A stretch of 64,000 nt of DNA, from contig NZ_MVDI01000002.1 of the NCBI RefSeq assembly GCF_002939305.1, forward strand, positions 496,001-560,000, read 5' to 3'. The position numbers and the translations under genes are program-made. Position 1 is the first letter of the stretch. The number at the start of each line of letters is the position of its first letter. Under the pieces are notes generated by a model. It was given only the letters and a program-made list of their open reading frames with translations. It had not been told where the DNA came from and ran no database searches. Source of the DNA: Chroococcidiopsis sp. TS-821. GTDB taxonomy: Bacteria; Cyanobacteriota; Cyanobacteriia; Cyanobacteriales; Chroococcidiopsidaceae. Of the stretch, positions 54,060 to 62,388 are shown piece after piece.

Positions 54060-54404
54060 ATGTACGACTCAGATCAACGGAAAATTCTTTCGGTACTCTG
54101 CCACGGATCAATTTTTTTTAGTACAACGTTAGTGGCGATAGGAATTCCAATAGCTGCATTATTTTTATCTTCAGATCCTGTGGTAAAAGATAATGCTAAA
54201 GAAGCTATTAATTTTCATTTTAATGTATGGTTGTATGGCATCATTATTGCAATTCTAGCTTTTGTGACCTTGGGCGCACTAGGGTTAATTCTAGGACCCA
54301 TTTTATTTCTGTTCCACTGGGGACTGCCAATTTTAGGAATTGTACAAATCCTGAATAATCCCGATCAAGTTTATCGCTATCCTTTTATTTTTCGAGTATT
54401 TTAA
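54060..54404 (+). CDS. DUF4870 family membrane protein
   Basis: 114 residues. It has the typical DUF4870 layout: a short N-terminal segment, a helix (FFSTTLVAIGIPIAALFL), the motif DNAKEAINFHFNVWLYG, and a long hydrophobic region (IIIAILAFVTLGALGLILGP onward). The family is small and membrane-bound, often annotated Tic20-like, with unknown function. The ATG at 54060 follows AGGAAATGTA, with AGGA about 6 bases upstream. No partner is evident in the neighbourhood. Confidence 0.85.
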   Translation: MYDSDQRKILSVLCHGSIFFSTTLVAIGIPIAALFLSSDPVVKDNAKEAINFHFNVWLYGIIIAILAFVTLGALGLILGPILFLFHWGLPILGIVQILNNPDQVYRYPFIFRVF

Positions 54405-54565
54405 GCAAGTAGAGTGCTTCGCCTCGCGTGGTATATAGCTTGGGCGATCGCACTCTTATGCTGTCGCTTCCAGACAAGGCTTATTTGAATTTTCCTAAAC
54501 TCTTAGCGGATTTTACTAGCACCAAAGTGAAGTTCTAGCTATCGTCACTTCTACAGAGGTGTTGC

Positions 54566-55534
54566 ATGGCTACGGACTATGTTGTCTTCATTCATGGTGT
54601 GAATACTCGCGAGGAACGCGAAGTCAAAACTTACGCAGATAAGTTGATTGAGGGAATTGATCGCGAAGTCGCCAGTCATTTACCGAGTCTCGCGCGCAAA
54701 TATATTTCTCTTTACTGGGGTGATGCGAATAAGCCAGAAGAAGACAAGTTATTAAAGAGATTACAGCAATCACCAACGTGGAAAAAAATGTGGTTTCGCA
54801 AGTTCCGCGAACAGCAACTGATGCAGTTTGTTGGCGATGCAGCACTTTATATTAGCCGTCATGTTGGTTCTAAAGTCGTCATCGCGATCGCACAGCAACT
54901 AAGGGAAGCACTTCCTACTCATCCAGCACCAGGCGATCGCATGCATTTAGTTGCACATAGTTGGGGTACTGTGATTTTGTTTGACGTCTTGTTTGCAGCG
55001 CGTTGGGATAATCCCGACTTACCTGCGTACGAAAGTGTTCGGAAAATTCGTCAAGGGATTTTTGGCGTTAAGCCCGAACCCCTGCATGGAATTCGGCTTT
55101 CGAGTATCCATACTATGGGTTCGCCAATTGCTTTTTTTAACTTAATCAATGTCGTTTCTGGGGAAGAGCAAGCTAAACAAATCGCTACCCACGATATTAC
55201 CCCACAACTAGAAGCATTATTAGAGCAACTTTATCAAGCACGCGGACAAAAACCATTACCCTGGCGCAATTTCATTCATCCAGGCGATCCCGTAGCCTAT
55301 CCACTCGCAACAATCATGCCTGATTTAGTCGATGGCAAGCAACAATTCTTAGATATTCAAGACATGGTGACTAGCAATGCAGATTTGTCAGATTTTTTAG
55401 TGCAACTCATTAGCAACTCGTTTTTAGCAGTACTACATGGCGGTGATGCGCACGGTAGCTATTGGGAAAGTCGCGATGTTGTTAAAGCAATTACTGAAGT
55501 CATTTTACGAGAAACCCACCCGCTTGCTGCTTAA
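54566..55534 (+). CDS. alpha/beta hydrolase-like protein
   Basis: 322 residues. The start VVFIHGVNTREEREVKTYA gives the oxyanion-hole HG motif and LVAHSWGTVILFDVL gives a nucleophile elbow (S in AHSWG). HGGDAHGSYWES near the end holds a His that could complete the triad. No signal peptide or membrane helix is seen, so it is probably cytoplasmic. The protein resembles a family seen in cyanobacteria as uncharacterised hydrolases; the substrate is unknown. It follows the DUF4870 gene by about 160 bases. Confidence 0.75.
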   Translation: MATDYVVFIHGVNTREEREVKTYADKLIEGIDREVASHLPSLARKYISLYWGDANKPEEDKLLKRLQQSPTWKKMWFRKFREQQLMQFVGDAALYISRHVGSKVVIAIAQQLREALPTHPAPGDRMHLVAHSWGTVILFDVLFAARWDNPDLPAYESVRKIRQGIFGVKPEPLHGIRLSSIHTMGSPIAFFNLINVVSGEEQAKQIATHDITPQLEALLEQLYQARGQKPLPWRNFIHPGDPVAYPLATIMPDLVDGKQQFLDIQDMVTSNADLSDFLVQLISNSFLAVLHGGDAHGSYWESRDVVKAITEVILRETHPLAA

Positions 55535-55961
55535 ATCATTGACTATTGCATTGATTGCAAAATATCGGCTTCTTACCAAAGGTTTAAGTTAATGCGATCG
55601 CCCGCCCAAACACGGGCATTTGGTTACATGGAGGACATTTGAGTAAAACTCGGATAGTTTATGCAAGTCAAATCTCAAAATTGAGGTTTTTTCTGAGCTA
55701 TATAGAGGCTATTTGTAGTATTATACTTGCAAGTGTTTTTAATAATGGAAATATGAGTTGTTTTAAAAAAAATGTACAGATTTCCACTATGAAGAAAATC
55801 TTATCATTTATTGAGCCAAATTTCAAGTATTCGACTTCTTATACTCAGGAAATATATCTTAATTTATCAGAATCACTATTTTGAGGAAACTGGGCAACTG
55901 AGCGTACTATACTGCAAAAAATAAGCTACTCGATTCGAGTTTAATTGTTTAGACAAACGTC
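55535..55961. other. intergenic region before hemB with one doubtful short frame
   Basis: About 425 AT-rich bases. A frame of 81 codons (TTG 55639 to 55884) with GAGGA upstream encodes a sequence rich in Ile, Ser and Tyr with no known family; it may be by chance. The last 70 bases are the likely hemB promoter. Confidence 0.35.
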
Positions 55962-56948
55962 ATGTTTCCCATTCATCGCCCTCGTCGCTTGAGAACGCAT
56001 CCGCAGCTACGTCGGATGGTACGCGAAACTGTTTTAACAACTAGCGATTTAATTTATCCCTTATTTGCTGTGCCTGGTGAAGGTATTGCCAAAGAAGTAA
56101 AGTCGATGCCTGGTGTTTACCAGTTATCAGTGGATAAGATTGTCGAAGAAGCCAAGGAAGTTTATGATTTAGGCATTCCTGGGATTATTTTATTTGGTAT
56201 TCCTGAAGATAAAGATACCGATGCAACTGGCGCATGGCACGATTGCGGAATTGTGCAAAAAGCTGCGACTGCTGTAAAAGAAGCTGTTCCAGACTTGATT
56301 GTGATTGCAGATACATGTTTGTGCGAGTACACGGTGCACGGGCATTGTGGTTATTTAGAAGTCGGCGATTTAACAGGCAGAGTCTTAAACGATCCGACAC
56401 TAGAATTATTAAAGAAAACGGCAGTATCTCAAGCCAAAGCTGGTGCAGATATTATTGCGCCTTCTGGAATGATGGATGGCTTTGTACAGGCAATACGCGG
56501 TGCATTGGATGATGCAGGATATCAAGATACACCGATATTGTCTTACGCAGCAAAGTATGCTTCGGCATACTATGGTCCTTTTCGCGATGCGGCGGAATCA
56601 GCGCCCCAATTTGGCGATCGCCGAACTTATCAAATGGACCCTGGGAATGCGCGGGAAGCTTTAAAAGAAATTGCGCTGGATATTGCTGAAGGTGCAGATA
56701 TGCTGATGGTAAAACCCGCACTAGCATACATGGATATTATTTGGCGCGTCAAGGAAGCAAGTAACTTACCCGTTGCAGCGTATAACGTCTCTGGCGAGTA
56801 TTCCATGATGAAAGCCGCAGCGCTTAATGGCTGGATTGACGAGCAGCGCGTCGTTTTAGAAACATTAACGAGCTTTAAACGTGCTGGTACAGATTTAATT
56901 CTGACCTACCACGCTAAAGACGCAGCGCGGTGGCTGCAGTCATTATAG
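55962..56948 (+). CDS. hemB: porphobilinogen synthase (delta-aminolevulinate dehydratase)
   Basis: 328 residues, usual length. The Schiff-base Lys lies in [10 protein letters not shown] and a second active-site Lys in [14 protein letters not shown]. The Cys-rich loop [16 protein letters not shown] is the zinc-binding type of active site, in contrast to the Asp-rich magnesium type of plants. It joins two molecules of 5-aminolevulinate to porphobilinogen in tetrapyrrole (heme, chlorophyll, bilin) synthesis. The transcript probably ends at the hairpin at 56978-57010. Confidence 0.97.
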   Translation: MFPIHRPRRLRTHPQLRRMVRETVLTTSDLIYPLFAVPGEGIAKEVKSMPGVYQLSVDKIVEEAKEVYDLGIPGIILFGIPEDKDTDATGAWHDCGIVQKAATAVKEAVPDLIVIADTCLCEYTVHGHCGYLEVGDLTGRVLNDPTLELLKKTAVSQAKAGADIIAPSGMMDGFVQAIRGALDDAGYQDTPILSYAAKYASAYYGPFRDAAESAPQFGDRRTYQMDPGNAREALKEIALDIAEGADMLMVKPALAYMDIIWRVKEASNLPVAAYNVSGEYSMMKAAALNGWIDEQRVVLETLTSFKRAGTDLILTYHAKDAARWLQSL

Positions 56949-56977
56949 GCAGCGTACTTTTTATTGATAAGACGCAA

Positions 56978-57010
56978 AGCAAAATCCCTACGAAGTGGTA
57001 GGGACTTGCT
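56978..57010. terminator. hairpin between hemB and the convergent gene at 57046
   Basis: TCCCTAC pairs with GTAGGGA over GAAGTG, and AGCAA with TTGCT outside it. It lies about 30 bases after the hemB stop and about 35 bases from the other stop, so it could serve both. Confidence 0.65.
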
Positions 57011-57045
57011 ATTCTCATTACACGTTTACCGAGTAAGTGATTTCT

Positions 57046-57360
57046 TTAGCTAGCAGCTTCTACGGGTTGTTGTTGAGATACGTTACCTGGGATTGGTTGT
57101 TTTTTAGTGGCTGTATCTACAGGAGCCAATTCGATATGGTTCAACAGCGTTGTCACAAAAGCAAACAGTAGGAAAGGCAGTGAGAGTAAGATAATTAGCC
57201 CTACAGTAGCAAGAGCATAAATTGGACGTCTAGCGCCCATGAGCGCCATAGCAGTAGCTAAACTTACGGTAATCGTAATCAGCCAAACGATGATTTGACC
57301 GTAGATATCACCAAAGGTCAAAGTACAGACAAAGCGATATTTTTGGATGTTATTCATCAT
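57046..57360 (-). CDS. small membrane protein of unknown function
   Basis: 104 residues. Two membrane helices (IIVWLITITVSLATAMALMG and ALATVGLIILLSLPFLLFAF, then VTTLL) precede a hydrophilic tail rich in Pro, Gln and Val (DTATKKQPIPGNVSQQQP). The short first segment (NNIQKYRFVCTLTFGDIYGQ) contains one Cys. No known family. It converges with hemB. It appears to be a real gene because the helices and tail are coherent and its 3' end is close to a shared hairpin. Confidence 0.55.
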   Translation of the reverse strand: MMNNIQKYRFVCTLTFGDIYGQIIVWLITITVSLATAMALMGARRPIYALATVGLIILLSLPFLLFAFVTTLLNHIELAPVDTATKKQPIPGNVSQQQPVEAAS

Positions 57361-57687
57361 AATCTTCTGCTAGGTAGTTTTAAAGTTCTAGATTAAAGCC
57401 CTGACTGTGTTGTAGATGATTTTTAAAGGTTTTTGACAGGTTTGCAACAGGACTTTACAAAACGAGGGAGTTGGTAAAAGTTAGCGGCGCTCTGCCAGAG
57501 AGGCAGGGGCGTTTCGTTATCGCGTACTGTAAAAACTGCAAAAATACATGATAGGGAGCAACGTAACTTGAGTGCTGGTAATGAGCTAATAGGTATCGGA
57601 TAATCGGGGAAAATCTCTATTATCTATTACCCATTAGCGAATTAAGACATAATTTACTACTAAAAACTTGACTAATTCAATATGTGA
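57361..57687. other. divergent intergenic region with one hairpin
   Basis: About 327 bases. CTCTGCC pairs with GGCAGGG (one G-U) at about 57490-57508. Nothing else was recognised; both flanking genes are transcribed outward from it, so promoters must lie here. Confidence 0.4.
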
Positions 57688-58122
57688 ATGCGACCAATGG
57701 AAGAATTAATGACACTTAAACAACTGCTTCACGAGGGCAAAGTGACTGAGGCTCTGGAGTTAGTTGAAGAACTTGAAGAAATGAGTAAATCTGATAAATT
57801 GAATAAAATCTTTAGCTATGGAATTATACTATTATTACATTTAATCAAGCAAGCGGTTGAAAATCGCACTACCCGTTCGTGGGAACTTTCAATTCGTAAT
57901 GCTATTAAGCAGATTCAACGGACTAATCAGCGACACAAAGCAAAAGGAACTTACCTTACAGAAGACGAATTAATTGAAACATTACAGGATGCTTATGGAC
58001 TGGCATTAGAAAAAGCTGCAATTGAAGCTCTTGAAGGGATATATGAAAAAGAGGAACTCGACAAAATGGTTAGTCGAGAACAAATAATAACAAGGGCAAT
58101 GAAATTACTAAAAGAAGAGTGA
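57688..58122 (+). CDS. DUF29 family protein
   Basis: 144 residues, all helical. The sequence MEELMTLKQLLHEGKVTEAL, then LELVEELEEMSKSDKLNKI, and IILLLHLIKQAVENRTTRSW fits DUF29, a family common in cyanobacteria, often in many copies, with unknown role. The frame opens at MRPMEE; the Met at the fourth position is an equally good start. It converges with the metallophosphatase, whose stop is directly adjacent (58122/58123). Confidence 0.8.
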   Translation: MRPMEELMTLKQLLHEGKVTEALELVEELEEMSKSDKLNKIFSYGIILLLHLIKQAVENRTTRSWELSIRNAIKQIQRTNQRHKAKGTYLTEDELIETLQDAYGLALEKAAIEALEGIYEKEELDKMVSREQIITRAMKLLKEE

Positions 58123-59871
58123 TTATTTCAGCGAAAATTCATCAAATTTTACAACTTTTGAATTAGGTTCGCGCGTATCAAATGCGTAGCTACTAATCAA
58201 ACCACTGGCTGTATCGAAAATACTAAAAACTGTAATATCGTTACTTGCAATGTAAGGAGTGGGGTGACCATTTTCATCCGAGAAAGGTGCAATTGTTGGC
58301 ATGACTGGTTCTCGCCCGTTAGGATCTCCGATGGCTGCGTAGTTTTCTTGATAACCCTCAGGGATAGGACGTTTATTTTCGCCGACGTGCGCGCCGTAGG
58401 AATTACCGACATTGGACGTTTCTAGATAGTGCGTTCCATCAGGACTCACAAAGCGATTCCACAGATGCGAATGACCATAAAATACAAGTTGCACGTTTGC
58501 TGCTTCTAGTAAAGGAACAACATCGCGGATAAGATAATCAGCATCTTGGGGATATTCGTAGCGTATTGCTTTAATCGTGCCATCGTTGTGGCGTTCAATA
58601 ATTTGCACGGGATCGGTGTAGGCAGGGACAACGTTTCCTCCAAGCGAGTGTGGAGGATGATGCAACATCACAATTTTGAATTTGGCTTGTTGAAACTCTG
58701 GGCTACAAAGTTCTTGCTGTAACCACGTATATTGAGGACTACCAGGCGCGATCGCTTCAAAAATATGCTGTCCATAACCCCAATTTTCAGGTTGATTTAA
58801 ATCGGCTTCGCGTTCGCGGTATTTACCTTTAAACTTGCCATCAAGATGAGGATAGCGCCAAGCATTCGTGGCGTAGAGTACGATTAAGCGAACGTCACCA
58901 AAGCTAAGCGCATAGTAGGTTTTTCCGCCTGAATTACTTTTGGGGAGAGTGAAGATTTCTTCGTAGGTGTCGGTATTAAATGAATGATCCTTAATAGTGC
59001 GATCGCTTGCATTTTGCAATCTTGCTTTAGCGATTGCGCGGGGAACTGCATCGTCAAACTCACCATCTAAACTGTCGCTACGCGCATACCGCCCCATTAC
59101 CTCATGATTGCCAATCGCAGAAAATAGTGGCGCGTGTTGAATGATTTCTCCGCCTCTATAAGTCGTTTTTGTATTATTCTTGGTTAACTCATAGTTACCA
59201 CGCCCTTGGAGACAAGGAAAAAAAGCACAACCTCGACTGTCATCAAACCATTCAGAAGCGCGATCGGGGACGTTTACCATGTCACCGGCGAAAAATACTG
59301 CGTCTACTCGCCCAACAGTTTCAACGACTTTCTGCAAATTTGCCGCCGTCATTGGTTTAAGTTGATGATCGGAAGTTAAAAGAATTTTGAGTGGCGTTCC
59401 TGGCTTTGGTATGGGTGCAAGAGTAAATTCGCGACTAGAGACGGTTTTTCCCTCCTCTGTTGTGCTAGTCACCTGATACGGAAGGCGATCGCCCTCCTTT
59501 AAATCGCGCACAACGGCTTCGTGTCGCCAAATATCGCGTGGTGTTGGTTGTTGATATTGATTTTTAGCGTGAGAATCTCGATCTTCGCGCGTGCGGCTGA
59601 GTTTTGTCGTTGTGGCGATCGCGCTTTGTTCTAAATTTTTACCATAAAAAACTTGATGTTCAGTTCCCGCAAACTCGGTAAACCAAACAACATTAACTGT
59701 CGTTGCGGTTGGTAATTGCAAAAAGGGATCGCTTAATAGTTGTGGCGCAGAATTCATAATTGGTTGTTCAGATGAGCGCACCTCTAATAGATTAGAGCAG
59801 ATCAGCACAAGCAGCACCGCTAGGATAACATTGCGACCCAGACGCTGTAAGTAACCTTTGGCTTTGAACAT
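58123..59871 (-). CDS. secreted calcineurin-like metallophosphatase (purple acid phosphatase type)
   Basis: 582 residues. A signal-type N-terminus (LGRNVILAVLLVLICSNLLE) is followed by a fibronectin-like domain (about 35-150) as in purple acid phosphatases. All five metallophosphatase motifs are present: LLTSDHQ, FFAGDMVN, AIGNHEVMG, VMLHHPPHS and FYGHSHLW, supplying metal ligands for a dinuclear centre. It probably hydrolyses phosphoesters in the periplasm. Its stop lies next to the DUF29 gene end, with no room for a separate terminator. Confidence 0.9.
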   Translation of the reverse strand: MFKAKGYLQRLGRNVILAVLLVLICSNLLEVRSSEQPIMNSAPQLLSDPFLQLPTATTVNVVWFTEFAGTEHQVFYGKNLEQSAIATTTKLSRTREDRDSHAKNQYQQPTPRDIWRHEAVVRDLKEGDRLPYQVTSTTEEGKTVSSREFTLAPIPKPGTPLKILLTSDHQLKPMTAANLQKVVETVGRVDAVFFAGDMVNVPDRASEWFDDSRGCAFFPCLQGRGNYELTKNNTKTTYRGGEIIQHAPLFSAIGNHEVMGRYARSDSLDGEFDDAVPRAIAKARLQNASDRTIKDHSFNTDTYEEIFTLPKSNSGGKTYYALSFGDVRLIVLYATNAWRYPHLDGKFKGKYREREADLNQPENWGYGQHIFEAIAPGSPQYTWLQQELCSPEFQQAKFKIVMLHHPPHSLGGNVVPAYTDPVQIIERHNDGTIKAIRYEYPQDADYLIRDVVPLLEAANVQLVFYGHSHLWNRFVSPDGTHYLETSNVGNSYGAHVGENKRPIPEGYQENYAAIGDPNGREPVMPTIAPFSDENGHPTPYIASNDITVFSIFDTASGLISSYAFDTREPNSKVVKFDEFSLK

Positions 59872-60036
59872 ACTGTTTTTTCGTCCACTCTAGCTAAGTT
59901 ATGATGCTGCCACTTTCTATTTCAGTGAAGAAGACCATGTGAGAGTGAGGTCGGTTTTCTCGCTATGATTTTCCCACCCTCCGCAGTAAATCTAGAGACA
60001 CAATTGTAAATAGAGTTATAGTTTTTGAGGTGAGCT

Positions 60037-60222
60037 ATGTTTCCTTTTTGGGGTAGTAGCTGCTACGGTGGCGAACCTGTGTCGCGTAAAAGCTTGTTAG
60101 AACGCAGGCTGCGGTTTCTTAAGTGGATGCGAGATGACTTAGAAACCAAATTAGCTGGTATCAATGCGGCGATTGGGAAAGTGGAACAGCAGCTAGGTGA
60201 AGATGAAACGGCGCAAGCTTGA
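60037..60222 (+). CDS. small protein of unknown function (61 aa)
   Basis: 61 residues. An N-terminal FPFWGSSCYGGEP segment is followed by a basic and amphipathic helix (SRKSLLERRLRFLKWMRDDL) and a second helix (INAAIGKVEQQLGEDE). GGTGAGCT lies just before the ATG. The gene has its own strong terminator at 60267-60294. It resembles small coiled-coil proteins such as DUF5320, but the match is not certain. Confidence 0.6.
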   Translation: MFPFWGSSCYGGEPVSRKSLLERRLRFLKWMRDDLETKLAGINAAIGKVEQQLGEDETAQA

Positions 60223-60266
60223 AGTTAAAGTAGCTGTACTCAACTTCCTAAGTAAATAGCCTTCCT

Positions 60267-60294
60267 GTCCCAGTGGCTTGACTGGGACTTTTTT
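60267..60294 (+). terminator. rho-independent terminator after the 61-residue gene
   Basis: GTCCCAGT (60267-60274) pairs perfectly with ACTGGGAC (60281-60288) over GGCTTG, followed by six T. Confidence 0.88.
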
Positions 60295-60329
60295 CTATGC
60301 CTATGCGGTCATCGAAAATAATGCTTGCT

Positions 60330-61106
60330 TCAATGCTGATGTTGATAGCGGCTAAAACTTGGACCATACGTCGCGAGTAAGTTTTCTGGAGAAAGCGCAA
60401 TTTCTGGAGTTCCAGTACAAACGAGAGTTTGATTAAGACAAATGACGCGATCGCAGTGCCGACTAACCATATCAATATCATGGGAAACTTGCAGTACTGT
60501 CCAGCCTTCTTCTTGCTGAAGTTCGTGGAGTAAATTATAAAAATCTGCTGCGCCTTGCATATCCACACCCGCAAACGCTTCATCTAAAACGAGGAGTTTT
60601 CGGGGTATGACCAAGCAATAAGCAAGTAACACCCGCTTCAACTCTCCACCGCTGAGCGTACCGATTGCTTGATTGCGTAAATGATAAACTCCAACGCGCC
60701 GTAAAGCTTGAGCGATCGCTGCTTTTTTTTCTGATTGTTCAGCGCTCCACCAAAAAGGACTTTTCGCCTTTTTTACCCAACCTAAACCGACTAATTCGCT
60801 TACCGATAGCGGAAAAGTGCGGTCAAAGATAAAGTTTTGCGGTACATACCCTAACAAGTGGCGCAAGTGTCCTAGGCGTTCCAGGGGACGATCGAAAATT
60901 TCTACCTTACCAGCCGAGTGGGGAATTAAATTTAAAATAGCTTGCACTAAAGTACTTTTCCCCGCCCCGTTAGGACCAACAATAGCAGTATTTGTCCCCG
61001 GTAATAACTCAAAAGAGACATCACGCACCGCACAATAGTTATGTCGGTAAACAGTCAGGTTTTCAACTTTTAAAATTGGGTGTGAATTAAGAATACGCGA
61101 TGTCAT
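60330..61106 (-). CDS. znuC: metal ABC transporter ATP-binding protein (ZnuC-like)
   Basis: 258 residues. Walker A AIVGPNGAGKSTLVQAI, Q-loop GYVPQNFIFDRTFPLSV, signature TLSGGELKRVLLA, Walker B LLVLDEAFAGVD and switch His in QVSHDIDMV are intact. It has the layout of ATPases for zinc/manganese (ABC 9-type) import. It lies 6 bases downstream of the znuA gene on the same strand. No permease gene follows: the next sequence is the terminator of the gene at 60037. Zinc specificity is inferred from ZnuA; manganese is possible. Confidence 0.88.
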   Translation of the reverse strand: MTSRILNSHPILKVENLTVYRHNYCAVRDVSFELLPGTNTAIVGPNGAGKSTLVQAILNLIPHSAGKVEIFDRPLERLGHLRHLLGYVPQNFIFDRTFPLSVSELVGLGWVKKAKSPFWWSAEQSEKKAAIAQALRRVGVYHLRNQAIGTLSGGELKRVLLAYCLVIPRKLLVLDEAFAGVDMQGAADFYNLLHELQQEEGWTVLQVSHDIDMVSRHCDRVICLNQTLVCTGTPEIALSPENLLATYGPSFSRYQHQH

Positions 61107-61112
61107 TTTAGT

Positions 61113-62123
61113 TTACTGACATGCCGACTCGATAGTTTGTAGATTCTCACTCATTGCTGTGAAGTAATGCTGTGGATCTGTAGGTCCTGCTTCTAAGGGG
61201 TCAATGGGATATATTGGGATATCCAAATCTTGAGACAGACTTTTCAGTAAATTGTTATCAACTCCAGGTTCAGAAAATATTGCTTGTGCATCATACTTTT
61301 TGACAGCATTCACAGCTCTTTGGATATCTCCTGGCGATGGTTGATCTTCAGGAATTTGGACAACTGCAACTTGCTGTAATTGGTAGCGATTTGCTAAGTA
61401 GGGATAAGCATCGTGAAATGTGATAAACGTACAATTTGGATAATTTTGCAGCGTTTGTTGAAATTGATTGTGTGTCTGCTCTAGCTGTTGAATATAAGCA
61501 GCTGCATTTGCTTGATAAGCATCTTTATTTGCTGGATCGGCGGCAATGAGACCATCTCGAATATTTTCGACTTGTCGTTTAGCTAACACAGGATCGAGCC
61601 ATACGTGTGGATTTCCATCTGCATGGTCGTGACTGTGACTGTGACCGTGACTGTGACTGTGACCGTGTTCGCTTACCGATTCTACTGGAGAAATTTCGCC
61701 CAGAGGTTCAATGCCACTAGAGGAATCGACGATCTTTAAATCTGGATTGCCAGCGTTTTGAATGGTTCCTTCCAAAAAGTCTTCCATTCCTAAGCCATTT
61801 TTCACCAAGACATTTGCTGTTGCGATCGCTTGTACGTCTGCAGGTGTTGCTTGATAGTCATGGACTTCGCTACCTGGCGGTACTAGAATGTCTACTTGCG
61901 CCCGATCTCCTGCGACTGCCCGCGTAAACCAGTACATCGGCAAAAACGTCGCGACAACGCGAATTTGTTCAGACTGCGGTGCAGGAGATTCTTGTGCTTG
62001 TTGTGCTTGGGTTTCTTGCGTCGCTGGATTACAACCTGAAGCTGTTGATAATAGTAAAAGTGCAATCAGCGACAAGACATTACGCTTGTGACGATGTTGT
62101 TGTAGCTTCTGGCGAATCACCAT
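61113..62123 (-). CDS. znuA: zinc ABC transporter substrate-binding lipoprotein
   Basis: 336 residues. A lipoprotein-type N-terminus ends in TASGCNPA. The metal-binding histidines are in PGSEVHDYQATP, DGNPHVWLDPV and FITFHDAYPYL, and Glu is in FSEPGVDNN. The His-rich loop (residues about 151-170) has repeated HSHGHSH units and is typical of zinc rather than manganese proteins. It captures zinc in the periplasm. AGGAGA lies about 8 bases upstream of the start, and an inverted repeat at 62178-62197 may regulate it. Confidence 0.93.
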   Translation of the reverse strand: MVIRQKLQQHRHKRNVLSLIALLLLSTASGCNPATQETQAQQAQESPAPQSEQIRVVATFLPMYWFTRAVAGDRAQVDILVPPGSEVHDYQATPADVQAIATANVLVKNGLGMEDFLEGTIQNAGNPDLKIVDSSSGIEPLGEISPVESVSEHGHSHSHGHSHSHDHADGNPHVWLDPVLAKRQVENIRDGLIAADPANKDAYQANAAAYIQQLEQTHNQFQQTLQNYPNCTFITFHDAYPYLANRYQLQQVAVVQIPEDQPSPGDIQRAVNAVKKYDAQAIFSEPGVDNNLLKSLSQDLDIPIYPIDPLEAGPTDPQHYFTAMSENLQTIESACQ

Positions 62124-62177
62124 CTCTCCTAATTCTTTTGCTAAGGGTAATAACCACTACTTGTGAATATGGATATT

Positions 62178-62197
62178 ATTCTCATAAAAATGAGAAT
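62178..62197. promoter_or_regulatory. inverted repeat upstream of znuA, candidate Zur/Fur-type box
   Basis: ATTCTCAT (62178-62185) and ATGAGAAT (62190-62197) form a perfect inverted repeat with a 4-base spacer; a second, overlapping AGAAT/ATTCT pair extends to about 62209. It lies about 55 bases upstream of znuA and about 190 bases before the porin. Zur is the known regulator of such genes, but the match to TGATAATnATTATCA is only partial. Confidence 0.45.
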
Positions 62198-62388
62198 GAA
62201 TCTTATTCTAACAAGGATTGAGAAGTGTTTTCCCTTGCAGCAAGGGTCAATCAAGTTAAGACATTCTTAAAACCTCACGTAGGTTTGCGCTACAGTGCGT
62301 CCTCTGACTCCAGTCTTTACAAAAGTAATTGTCATCTGCTATCAAATCGAGGAAACTTGTATTCTAAGTGGGTGTGAGGAAAAACAAA

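Noticed and set aside
55639-55884. 81-codon frame with TTG start before hemB
   Set aside because: AT-rich, no family, weak start. It cannot be told from a chance frame, so it is only mentioned in the intergenic entry.
60248-60583. 111-codon frame after znuC, considered as a permease fragment
   Set aside because: It overlaps znuC in another frame, lacks the several helices of a ZnuB permease and runs through the opposite terminator.
61620-61680. Short CAC/GTG-rich repeat considered as a satellite or CRISPR-like array
   Set aside because: It codes the histidine-rich loop of ZnuA. No spacer-repeat pattern is present, and no CRISPR array was seen anywhere in the window.
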